In this document: one piece after another, positions 1 to 7,258 of the stretch
Layout: each line of letters begins with the position of its first letter
Numbering within the stretch: position 1 is the stretch's first letter
Assembly (NCBI GenBank): GCA_002508705.1
Contig: DAYL01000017.1
Coordinates: 1 to 40,336, forward strand
Direction: 5' to 3'
Source: Methanoculleus sp. UBA374
GTDB taxonomy: Archaea; Halobacteriota; Methanomicrobia; Methanomicrobiales; Methanoculleaceae
Length of the DNA stretch: 40,336 nucleotides
Translations under genes and position numbers: made by a program
The notes under the pieces: generated by a model
Seen by the model: only the letters and a program-made list of their open reading frames with translations
The model's database searches: none
Told to the model about the DNA's origin: nothing

Positions 1-177
1 GCACTCACGCGACAATGCCTGAATCGCAGAATCGGGGACCTCGAAACCCTCCGGGTCGAGACAAAACACTGGGAAACAGACAGGAACACCCGGCAAAAAG
101 AGGTAGATTGGCAGTTTACGACGGCGGAGGCAAGGGTGAAACTCAAGAGACTATACCCGCAAATTAAGATGAAATAG
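1..177 (+). CDS. IS630-family transposase, C-terminal end (partial)
   Basis: An open frame enters from the left edge and stops at 175-177. Its last residues include DWQFTTAEARVKLKRLYP, a C-terminal pattern I associate with IS630-type (DDE, Tc1/mariner-like) transposases of methanogens. Only 58 codons are in the window, so the catalytic DDE residues lie outside it and activity cannot be judged. The reading frame downstream of the stop continues directly into a PKD domain with no start codon, so the element appears to have inserted into, or deleted into, a surface-protein gene. The likely right boundary of the element is the CTAG at 182-185; TA is the usual IS630 target. The family call rests on memory of the C-terminal motif, not on a full domain. 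Confidence 0.7.
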   Translation, partial: ALTRQCLNRRIGDLETLRVETKHWETDRNTRQKEVDWQFTTAEARVKLKRLYPQIKMK

Positions 178-184
178 TCCACTA

Positions 185-1068
185 GTGTTCCTGTCCCCGT
201 TGCAAACTTTACTGCGAATGTAACGAGCGGTCAGATACCTCTTGCGGTTTCTTTCACGGATAGTTCGTCAAACCTGCCTGACAGGTGGTATTGGGACTTC
301 GGAGATGGCACCAACTCGACAATACAGAATCCAACTCATGTTTACACAGCAGCTGGCAACTATACAGTTAGCCTGAACGTCAGTAATGCCAATGGTAGTG
401 ATGTCAGAAGTTATTCAGATTATATTACCGCGATGCGGCCGGTGCAGAATCACGACATCGTTGTTATTTTGAAAGACAGCGAAGGAAACGGTTTGGTGGG
501 CGGAGACGTATCCTACTATGCAAACGGCTGGAAAGCCTTCGGCACGACGGACTCCAACGGGACTGCAGCCATGGACCTCCTCCCTGGCACCTATACGTTC
601 CGGATGAACTATGCAGGGGCATCGGAAAACCTGCAGCAGGACCTCAACGTCAACCCTACAGTGACGTTCCAGACCAGGAATGTATCAGTTTACCTTGTAG
701 ATAGCAACGGAGAGGCGCTCGATCCCGGTTTGGTCAAATATTATGCAAATGGCTGGAAATCATTCGGCGTGACATCGAATGGGACTGTTGCGAAGGAGTT
801 GTTGCCAGGCCAGTTCACATTGAGTATGACGTATGCAGGAGGATCGACATCCAAAAGCCAGGATGTCTCCGTTAATCCTTCTATTACATTTCAGACAGGG
901 CAGGTCGTCTCGTTATCCGGAAATTGCACCCATTACTATGCCGATGGCTGGAGAGCATTTACTCAGGGGATCGAACTAATTCCTGGTCATTACGAATTCC
1001 GCTATACCAATGGTCTCCCTGGTGCGGGTTACGACATTTTTTCAGGAGCTGTGAACACAATCCAATAA
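185..1068 (+). pseudogene. 5'-truncated PKD/repeat surface protein
   Basis: The frame is open from the transposase stop to the stop at 1066-1068, but the first ATG (433) lies after a complete PKD domain, so the native start and signal peptide are missing. The PKD domain spans about 187-430 and contains the typical WDFGDG and HVYTAAGNYTVSL strings. Three tandem repeats of about 75 residues follow (about 445-680, 680-905, 905-1065), each with a YYANGW-type core, an LLPGxxxxxMxYAG string and NPxxTFQT; the third is shorter and degenerate. PKD domains and such repeats are common in secreted methanogen surface proteins. The remaining piece could be translated only from an internal start and would stay cytoplasmic. 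It is best read as a gene broken by the IS630 insertion. Confidence 0.7.
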
Positions 1069-1137
1069 TGATTTTTCACGACATGTGGCAAGGAGATGGA
1101 ACCGCACAGAATTTTCAGAAAAAAGGTGAGAGTTGAA

Positions 1138-2058
1138 ATGGGATCGGATGGAAACGGTGAAGGGAGCCGCGCAGGGTTTATCGATCGGCTCCTAGCGTTT
1201 ATTCTCGATATGATTATCGTTTACGGGATCAGTCTCCCCGTGATCACAATTCTGGTGCCGATCGTATATCCTCTCTTCCCCGGTCTCTTCGCCATATTGA
1301 TAACTCCGTTTCCATCGATGCTTTTGAATGTCCTGTTTCAGTGGATTGAAATCCTCCTTGTCATCCTCTGCTGCTATAGTGCAATTCTGGAGGGTTCTTC
1401 CTTTCGGGGAACGTTCGGGAAAATGTTCTTCGGTCTGTCGGTCACCGATAGTTCAGGAAACCGGATATCACGCGCCAGGGCCTGCATCAGGGGACTGGCA
1501 AAGATCCCTTCATTTTTAGCGCTCGGCATCGGCTGCTTCGTCATTCTGTTTACGAAGAACAAGCAGGGACTGCATGATATTCTTGCGGGAACGTACGTGA
1601 CCCATATTCCGGAAAAAGAAGCTCGTCCGAATGCCAGAACAATTGCAGTCGCTGTGGTGGTCTTTACCTGTATATTCATAGCATGTTTTCCGGTCATATT
1701 TATGGGCGTATTGCCGGCAGTGGTAAAAATAACCGATCCCGACTTCGGAAAGACCACCATACAGGGGGATGCCGATGTATCGGTGAATAAGATCAGCGAC
1801 GATCGGATCGATGTGGTATTTTCAGGCGGATCGGATGCGGAGTACTGTACGAACCTGCACGTCGTTGTCACCGACGATTCCGGCACTACGAAGGATTACT
1901 GGCTGGTGGCGTCGCAGTTTAACACCCATCCGATCCCTCTCAATTCCAGTCTCGTCATCAACGGTTCGTTTCACGGAACGACCCGCGTTATGGTGTATGT
2001 CTTTTTTACCGAGGGAGCATCGACACTGTCAAACCTGGTATTCGACCGGAGGCTGTAA
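1138..2058 (+). CDS. RDD-family membrane protein with C-terminal extracytoplasmic domain
   Basis: The 306-residue product begins after a hydrophilic stretch with the RDD signature (Arg in GFIDRLLAF, Asp in FILDMI) and has several hydrophobic segments up to about residue 135, including the GKMFFGLSVTDSSGNR loop that is conserved in RDD proteins. Another membrane segment lies near residues 165-195. The last roughly 110 residues are polar and beta-rich, likely outside the cell, with DSSG/DDSG turns resembling those of archaeal pilin-like or Ig-like domains. The start at 1138 is preferred over an in-frame ATG at 1096 because AGGTGAG at 1124-1130 is well spaced for 1138, while the AGGAG before 1096 abuts the codon. 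RDD proteins have been linked to ion transport, but the substrate cannot be read from sequence. The gene follows the broken surface-protein gene and may belong to the same accessory segment. Confidence 0.7.
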   Translation: MGSDGNGEGSRAGFIDRLLAFILDMIIVYGISLPVITILVPIVYPLFPGLFAILITPFPSMLLNVLFQWIEILLVILCCYSAILEGSSFRGTFGKMFFGLSVTDSSGNRISRARACIRGLAKIPSFLALGIGCFVILFTKNKQGLHDILAGTYVTHIPEKEARPNARTIAVAVVVFTCIFIACFPVIFMGVLPAVVKITDPDFGKTTIQGDADVSVNKISDDRIDVVFSGGSDAEYCTNLHVVVTDDSGTTKDYWLVASQFNTHPIPLNSSLVINGSFHGTTRVMVYVFFTEGASTLSNLVFDRRL

Positions 2059-2193
2059 AACTGCGATTTAGCATATATTCGCGTTCCCCGATTCGCAGCG
2101 CTCCCGGAGAACGGGCGAACAACCGGCAGGCGCCGGTCAGTTCACCCCCCGTGCCCTGCCGACGACGCCCGCACCGATCTGGTGCAGAGAGAT

Positions 2194-2201
2194 CTTATAC
2201 G
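2194..2201 (+). promoter_or_regulatory. Possible TATA box of ilvD
   Basis: CTTATACG lies about 40 bases before the ilvD ATG, at a distance that would give a leader of about 20 nt. The match to the archaeal TATA consensus is moderate and no other candidate stands out in the GC-rich 2059-2240 spacer. Confidence 0.3.
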
Positions 2202-2240
2202 GGCGCACGTCTCACGTAACTCTCAACGGAATGATAGCAA

Positions 2241-3884
2241 ATGCGGAGTGAGACGGTTAAGAAAGGCTACCAGCGTGCCCCGAACCGGGCGCTGCTCAGG
2301 TCGCTCGGCGTGACCGACCGGGAGATGGACCAGCCCTTCATCGGTATAGCGAACGCGTACAACACCATCGTCCCCGGGCACATCCACCTCCGGTCCCTCT
2401 CGCAGAAGGTGCAGGAAGGCGTCGCGGCCGCAGGCGGCGTGGCGTTCGAGTTCGGGACCATCGGCATCTGCGACGGGATTGCGATGGGCCACGAGGGGAT
2501 GCGGTATTCCCTTCCCTCGCGGGAGAACATCGCCGACTCCATCGAGTTGATGGTCGAAGCGCACCGGTTCGACGGTCTGGTCTGCATCGGCACCTGCGAC
2601 AAGATCGTCCCGGGGATGCTCATGGCGGCGGTGCGGTGCAACATCCCGACGATCGTCGTCACCGGCGGCCCGATGCTCCCCGGCTACGCGGCGGGCCGCG
2701 AACTCTCCCTGATCGACGTCTTCGAGGGTGTGGGCCGCGTCGCCGCCGGCACGATGAGCGAAGCGGAACTCGGGGAACTGGAGTGCGCCGCGATGCCCGG
2801 GTGCGGGAGCTGCCAGGGACTCTACACCGCAAACACCATGGCGTGCGTAACCGAGGCGCTGGGCCTCTCCCTCCCCGGGTGCGCCGCCATCCCTGCGGTC
2901 GACGCGGCAAAACTCCGTATAGCCCGGGAGAGCGGGGAGCGAGCCGTAGGTCTCGTCCGTGAGGGGGTCCGCCCGCGGGATATCGTCACCCCGACAAGCC
3001 TCGCAAACGCGATAAGGGTGGACATGGCGCTCGGAGGGTCGACGAACACGGTGCTCCACCTGATGGCCGTCGCCCGGGAGGCGGGTGTCCCCCTCGACCT
3101 TGCGACCTTCAACGCCGTCGCCGAAGAGACCCCGCACATCTGCCATATGCAGCCCGGCGGACCGCACTCGATGCTCGCCCTCCACCGGGCAGGAGGCATC
3201 CCCGCGGTCCTCGCGATGCTTGAGCGCTACCTTGACGACGCCCCGACGGTATCGGGCCGCTCGATCCTTGAGATCGCGAGAGACGCACGGGTCGCCGACC
3301 CGGACGTGATCCGGACGGCCGACGCCCCGGTCAGCCCCGCCGGCGGCCTGAAAATCGTGCGCGGCTCCCTCGCCCCCGACGGCGCCGTCGTCAAGTGCGC
3401 CGCGGTCCCGGCGGCGATGTGGCGGCACCGGGGTCCGGCACGGGTCTTCGACGGGGAAGCAGACGCGATGAAAGCGCTCCTCAACCGCGAGGTCGAAGAA
3501 GGCGACGTCGTCGTGATCCGCTACGAAGGGCCCCGGGGAGGGCCCGGGATGCCCGAGATGCTCTCGCCGACATCGGCACTGATGGGCCTCGGCTACACCA
3601 GGGTCGCCCTGGTGACCGACGGGCGTTTCTCGGGCGGCACCCGGGGGCCGTGCATCGGGCATGTCGCCCCCGAGGCCGCGGTCGGCGGACCGATCGCCCT
3701 CGTGGAGGACGGCGACGAGATCGTGGTCGACCTTTACGCCAAACGCCTCGACCTCGCCGTCGACCCGGCAACCCTGGAGGAGCGGCGGCGGGGCTGGAAG
3801 CCTCCGGTGCGCCTCCTGGCGGGCGTGCTCGCCCGATACGCGGAGACCGTCGAGCAGGCAAACCTCGGCGCCGTCCTGAGGTGA
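2241..3884 (+). CDS. ilvD: Dihydroxy-acid dehydratase
   Basis: This 547-residue protein converts 2,3-dihydroxy-isovalerate and 2,3-dihydroxy-3-methylvalerate to the 2-oxo acids of valine and isoleucine synthesis. It matches the IlvD/Edd family over its whole length: VPGHIHL near residue 45, [11 protein letters not shown] near 77, [11 protein letters not shown] near 117 (Cys119), [14 protein letters not shown] near 187 (Cys188/Cys191), the [10 protein letters not shown] segment, and [16 protein letters not shown] near the C-terminus. The N-terminal loop reads VPGH and lacks the cysteine of the PCN type, which resembles the oxygen-sensitive E. coli [4Fe-4S] type more than [2Fe-2S] plant-type enzymes. 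Length is normal. No other branched-chain gene is adjacent, so it appears to be transcribed alone. The identification is firm. Confidence 0.97.
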   Translation: MRSETVKKGYQRAPNRALLRSLGVTDREMDQPFIGIANAYNTIVPGHIHLRSLSQKVQEGVAAAGGVAFEFGTIGICDGIAMGHEGMRYSLPSRENIADSIELMVEAHRFDGLVCIGTCDKIVPGMLMAAVRCNIPTIVVTGGPMLPGYAAGRELSLIDVFEGVGRVAAGTMSEAELGELECAAMPGCGSCQGLYTANTMACVTEALGLSLPGCAAIPAVDAAKLRIARESGERAVGLVREGVRPRDIVTPTSLANAIRVDMALGGSTNTVLHLMAVAREAGVPLDLATFNAVAEETPHICHMQPGGPHSMLALHRAGGIPAVLAMLERYLDDAPTVSGRSILEIARDARVADPDVIRTADAPVSPAGGLKIVRGSLAPDGAVVKCAAVPAAMWRHRGPARVFDGEADAMKALLNREVEEGDVVVIRYEGPRGGPGMPEMLSPTSALMGLGYTRVALVTDGRFSGGTRGPCIGHVAPEAAVGGPIALVEDGDEIVVDLYAKRLDLAVDPATLEERRRGWKPPVRLLAGVLARYAETVEQANLGAVLR

Positions 3885-3888
3885 CCCC

Positions 3889-3894
3889 TTTTTT
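3889..3894 (+). terminator. Oligo-T terminator after ilvD
   Basis: A run of six T follows the ilvD stop by four bases, consistent with the oligo-T tracts at which archaeal RNA polymerase terminates. No strong hairpin precedes it. Confidence 0.45.
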
Positions 3895-4142
3895 CCAACC
3901 GCCGGAACCTGCCCCTCTCACGGGGGAGCGCATACTCCCCACCGAAGGTAGGGGTCCCGGCCAGGGGACATCTCGTTAATAGATCGATAAAGTTAACCAG
4001 ATTTTATCGGGCCACGTGACGCATCCAATACCCCGCACCCCCGCTCAGGGCATTATCGTACAGGGATGCTGCGGCGCATCCGGCACCATAACGGGCTGGA
4101 ACGCCTTTCTCTTTTCCGATTCGCTATCCCGCAACATCCAGC
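3895..4142. other. Intergenic spacer between ilvD and carbonic anhydrase
   Basis: No convincing gene is present. Frames open upstream of 4228 would have to cross the strong TATA box at 4145-4152, so coding upstream extensions of the carbonic anhydrase are unlikely. A short AT-rich patch around 3976-4008 has no clear signal. Confidence 0.5.
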
Positions 4143-4144
4143 TG

Positions 4145-4158
4145 TATATATTTTTAAA
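4145..4158 (+). promoter_or_regulatory. TATA box of the carbonic anhydrase gene
   Basis: TATATATTTTTAAA stands out in a GC-rich context and is a strong archaeal TATA element. Transcription starting about 25 bases downstream would give a leader of roughly 50-60 nt. It excludes the in-frame upstream start at 4066 and supports a start at 4228/4231. Confidence 0.7.
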
Positions 4159-4230
4159 CCCCTGAACGCAACCCCACTTTCAGGCGCACCCGTCCCGAAC
4201 GGTCGCCCGCAATCGCCTACGGAGTTTATG

Positions 4231-4812
4231 ATGATAGAAAAATTTCTTGAGGGGAACAAACGCTTCCGGGAGGAAGATTTTGCAAAGGACCCTGAACATT
4301 ACGGCCCGCTTGCGTCAAGTCAGCACCCGGTGGTTCTCTGGATAGGGTGCTCCGACTCGCGTGTGGACCCGGAGCGCATCACCGGTGCAAAGGCCGGGGA
4401 GATCTTCGTCCAGCGCAACATCGGCAACATCGTCCCGGTTCACGACTGGAACTTCGCGACCGTGCTTGAATACGCGCTCAACCACCTCAAGGTCGGGGAT
4501 ATCGTCATCTGCGGGCACTCGGACTGCGGCGCCATAAAGGGCCTCGATCACGAGAGCACGGATGCATACGTCCCACTCTGGCTCAACAACGCAATGGAGG
4601 CGAAACGCCGCATTGATACCCGGGTCCCGGTGCCGAAAACCCCCGAGGAAGAGAAGATACGGCGGCGGCTCATCGAGATCGAGAACGTCGGCCTGCAGCT
4701 TGAGCACCTCCGCACCTACCCGCCGGTCAAGGCTGCAGAAAAAGAAGGGCAGGTCCGGCTCCATGGCCTGTACTTCGACCTTGCAACCGGAGAATTGAAG
4801 AAAATAATCTAG
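4231..4812 (+). CDS. Beta-class carbonic anhydrase
   Basis: The 193-residue enzyme interconverts CO2 and bicarbonate; in a hydrogenotroph it could feed CO2 to methanogenesis or bicarbonate to carbamoyl phosphate synthetase (carAB lie 1.4 kb away). The beta-class zinc and catalytic motifs are complete: GCSDSRVDPE near residue 37 (Cys and the Asp-Arg dyad) and CGHSDCGAIKG near residue 90 (His and Cys ligands). Two ATGs are adjacent (4228 and 4231); GGAG at 4221-4224 is better spaced for 4231, though the two cannot be separated with certainty. The gene has its own TATA box and converges on the next gene, overlapping its stop by four bases. Confidence 0.93.
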   Translation: MIEKFLEGNKRFREEDFAKDPEHYGPLASSQHPVVLWIGCSDSRVDPERITGAKAGEIFVQRNIGNIVPVHDWNFATVLEYALNHLKVGDIVICGHSDCGAIKGLDHESTDAYVPLWLNNAMEAKRRIDTRVPVPKTPEEEKIRRRLIEIENVGLQLEHLRTYPPVKAAEKEGQVRLHGLYFDLATGELKKII

Positions 4813-5153
4813 GATTCTTCCAGAGCATAATCGATCTCTTCTTTTATCAGGTCAAGCGAGACCCTCCCGATCGATGTAAGTCTGCCGTTGACGAGGACGA
4901 TCGGGATCGGAGGGTGACGCTCCTCGATGATCTTCCTGATATGGTCGGGCACCTCCTCGTCGATCAGGGTCGTCCTCACCTCGACCTTATCGCCGTATAC
5001 GGCGAGCAACTCGTCGCGCAGGGCGCCGATGGCGTCCATCAGGCTATTCGAAGGATAGCATGTCTCAAGGCCGCATGACCTCGTTTCGTCGCAGGGGAAC
5101 GGACCGCATTCCGATTCTTCAAGGCCGACAATCTCAACAGTCACTTCTGCCAT
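4809..5153 (-). CDS. Thioredoxin-fold-like cysteine-rich small protein
   Basis: The product is 114 residues. It has a beta-start (VTVEIVGLEESEC), four cysteines in the first third (Cys16, 21, 27, 32), then NSLMDAIGALRDEL, and ends with PIPIVLVNGRLTSIGRVS-like strands. That order resembles YuzD-like (DUF1462) thioredoxin-fold proteins, in which a short peptide is followed by a helix and a cis-proline-like IPIVLVNG segment. The cysteine spacing is not a classical CXXC redox site, so a metal or Fe-S role is equally possible. It starts three bases after the stop of the iron-sulfur flavoprotein gene, so the two are very likely cotranscribed. I infer an electron-transfer or thiol partner of that flavoprotein; no specific function is established. 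Confidence 0.6.
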   Translation of the reverse strand: MAEVTVEIVGLEESECGPFPCDETRSCGLETCYPSNSLMDAIGALRDELLAVYGDKVEVRTTLIDEEVPDHIRKIIEERHPPIPIVLVNGRLTSIGRVSLDLIKEEIDYALEES

Positions 5154-5156
5154 GCA

Positions 5157-6038
5157 TCATCGATGGGAGAGTCGGGATATATTATCCTTCGTCTCCAGAA
5201 GCACCGTGCGCACCGCCGCCCGGACGTTGTCTTCGCACCCCTCAATCGTCCCGACATCCCGCGCCCGGTCAAGACCGCCGATCAGCACCGGCCGGGCAGG
5301 GCGGATGCCCAGGTTCTCCATGAACATCTCGACCACGCAGGTTACGCAGGCAAACGGCCCCGCTCCCGACCGGCCCGCGACCGCGACGAGCAGGCCCCGG
5401 GCGTGCACTTCCTTTCCCAGCACCTTCTCCCGGGCGTGAAGCCACTGGCAGCGGTCCATCACCGCTTTCAGGCCTGCCGGAACGGTCCCGGTATAGACCG
5501 GGGTGCAGACGACGAGGACAGAAGCGGATTCAAGGGCCCGGATGACCCCGGGCATATCGTCGTCCACCGGGCAGTAACCGTCGTTATAGCAGGCGTAGCA
5601 GCCGATACACGCCCGGATATCCATCTCCTGCAGGAAGAAGACCCGGGAGGAAAAGCCAGTCCGGGCCGCCTCGTCGTCGCACCACGCCGCAATCTTCGCG
5701 GAGTTCCCGAACCGCCGCGGGCTCCCCTGGAGGATGACGACATCGGCCGGGCCGCCGCCCGGGAGCGGGCGGGTAAAGAGGCGGGGGCGGATGTAGGTCC
5801 CGGACCGGGACGCCACGTCGTGCGCGAGCCGGGAGAAGACGATCTCCGCCACCTTCCGGGCGTCGAAAAGGGAGCCCGGGGGCACCTCGTAAGAGTTGAC
5901 GGCGTAGGTGTAGACCATTTCGGTGCCGCGGAGGACCTCGACCCTGTACCGGACCATGCCCGGATAGATGGTTCCCAGGTCATCGAAAACGAGCCTGACG
6001 GTAAACGTCCCGTCAGGCGTCTCAATCAATCGGATCAT
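5157..6038 (-). CDS. Iron-sulfur flavoprotein (NADPH-dependent FMN reductase family) with N-terminal extension
   Basis: The 293-residue protein has two parts. Residues 1 to about 97 form a beta-rich domain I do not recognise. From about residue 98 it is a flavodoxin-like FMN reductase: GSPRRFGNS (105-113) is the FMN-phosphate loop, a compact cysteine motif CX2CX2CX5C at 144-156 is that of archaeal iron-sulfur flavoproteins (Isf), and TPVYTGTVPAGLKAVMDR near 179 is the isoalloxazine-binding loop. Isf proteins bind FMN and a [4Fe-4S] cluster and move electrons between ferredoxin and small acceptors such as O2 or peroxide. The N-terminal extension is unusual for Isf, which normally begins at the flavodoxin fold. 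It is the first gene of a two-gene unit with the thioredoxin-like protein. Confidence 0.82.
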   Translation of the reverse strand: MIRLIETPDGTFTVRLVFDDLGTIYPGMVRYRVEVLRGTEMVYTYAVNSYEVPPGSLFDARKVAEIVFSRLAHDVASRSGTYIRPRLFTRPLPGGGPADVVILQGSPRRFGNSAKIAAWCDDEAARTGFSSRVFFLQEMDIRACIGCYACYNDGYCPVDDDMPGVIRALESASVLVVCTPVYTGTVPAGLKAVMDRCQWLHAREKVLGKEVHARGLLVAVAGRSGAGPFACVTCVVEMFMENLGIRPARPVLIGGLDRARDVGTIEGCEDNVRAAVRTVLLETKDNISRLSHR

Positions 6039-6165
6039 CTCTGCCGCGCCCTCACCCCGCGCGTCACCTGGCGCTCAGCCGCCTTCAATATTTCGGGTTG
6101 ACAAAGCCTGCTTTTCCGGAGTTTTCGGCAGGGTTACAGAGGCAAACGCGCGGTCCGTCATTACC

Positions 6166-6175
6166 GTTAATAAGG
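6166..6175 (+). promoter_or_regulatory. Possible TATA box of carAB
   Basis: GTTAATAAGG lies 28-37 bases before the carA ATG, the distance expected if the mRNA is leaderless or nearly so. No Shine-Dalgarno-like sequence precedes the ATG, which agrees. Confidence 0.45.
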
Positions 6176-6202
6176 AATCTGATCCACATGATATGGTAAT
6201 TC

Positions 6203-7258
6203 ATGAAGGCGGTTCTGGGTCTTGAAGACGGAACATTTGTTGTAGGGGATGGTTTTGGCGTTGAAGGGACCTGTTCCGGCGAACTCGTCTTTTCCACGCA
6301 GATGACCGGTTACATGGAGGCATTGACGGACCCCAGTTATGCCGGGCAGATTTTGATGTTCACGTATCCTCTCATCGGAAACTATGGTGTAGACCTGAAA
6401 AATTTTGAGAGTCCAAAGGTGCACGCGCAAGGTTGTGTCGTGCGCGAGGTCTCCCGCACACCCACGACGCAACCCTCGGTTGCAGACTTTTTTGAAGAAA
6501 ACGGTCTTTTCGGGATATCGGGCGTCGATACGCGCAGCCTGACGATAAAAACCCGGACGGTCGGAACGCTCCGGGCATCCCTCATCGTCGGCACCACCGA
6601 CGGAGAAGAAGCGGTCAGACGCGCCCGGGCGGTCACCCCGATCACCGGCACTGACCTTATCGGGAACGTCTCCTGCACTGAGCCCTACCGGATCAGCGGG
6701 CCCGGAAAAAGGATAGCCGTCATCGACCTCGGCGTCAAACGGCACATTCTCGAAAGCCTCAGCCACCGTGGAGCCGATATCCATGTCTTCCCGCACACCG
6801 CCACGCCGGACGACGTGATGGCGGCAGAGCCCGACGCACTCTTCGTCACCAACGGCCCCGGCGACCCGAGGAGGGCGACCCATGCCATCCGGTGCGTCCG
6901 GGACCTCGCCGGCGAGATGCCGGTTATCGGCATCTGCATGGGCATTCAGGTAGCCGCCCTCGCGCTCGGCGCCGAGACCTACAAGATGAAGTTCGGCCAC
7001 CGGGGAACGAACCAGCCGGTCCGCTACCGGGACGGGAGCATCTACATCACGACACAGAACCACGGTTTTGCGGTAGACGAAGAAACCCTGCCCGAGGGGT
7101 GCGTCGTCTCGTACCGGAACGTAAACGACGGGACGGTCGAGGGATTCGACAACGGAGACCTCAACATAACCTGCGTCCAGTTCCACCCGGAGGCGCACGG
7201 CGGCCCCCGGGATACGGAGATGCACTTCTTTGACCGTATCTATAAGGAGATCCCATAA
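6203..7258 (+). CDS. carA: Carbamoyl-phosphate synthase small (glutaminase) subunit
   Basis: The 351-residue subunit hydrolyses glutamine and channels ammonia to CarB for carbamoyl phosphate, the precursor of arginine and pyrimidines. The N-terminal half is the CarA-specific domain (TQMTGYMEALTDPSYAGQ near 32); the C-terminal half is a class I amidotransferase with TNGPGDP (217-222) and the triad Cys245 in GICMGIQ, His328 and Glu330 in QFHPE. The residues after the nucleophile (MGIQ) differ from the common LGHQ but do not touch the triad. The start at 6203 is the only workable ATG; it lacks a ribosome-binding site. The stop shares a base with the carB start (TAATG), indicating translational coupling. 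Confidence 0.97.
   Translation: MKAVLGLEDGTFVVGDGFGVEGTCSGELVFSTQMTGYMEALTDPSYAGQILMFTYPLIGNYGVDLKNFESPKVHAQGCVVREVSRTPTTQPSVADFFEENGLFGISGVDTRSLTIKTRTVGTLRASLIVGTTDGEEAVRRARAVTPITGTDLIGNVSCTEPYRISGPGKRIAVIDLGVKRHILESLSHRGADIHVFPHTATPDDVMAAEPDALFVTNGPGDPRRATHAIRCVRDLAGEMPVIGICMGIQVAALALGAETYKMKFGHRGTNQPVRYRDGSIYITTQNHGFAVDEETLPEGCVVSYRNVNDGTVEGFDNGDLNITCVQFHPEAHGGPRDTEMHFFDRIYKEIP

Noticed and set aside
2223..3662. Long minus-strand open frame of 479 codons opposite ilvD
   Set aside because: It is the GC-rich shadow of ilvD with biased Arg/Asp/His content and no domain; ilvD is unambiguous on the plus strand.
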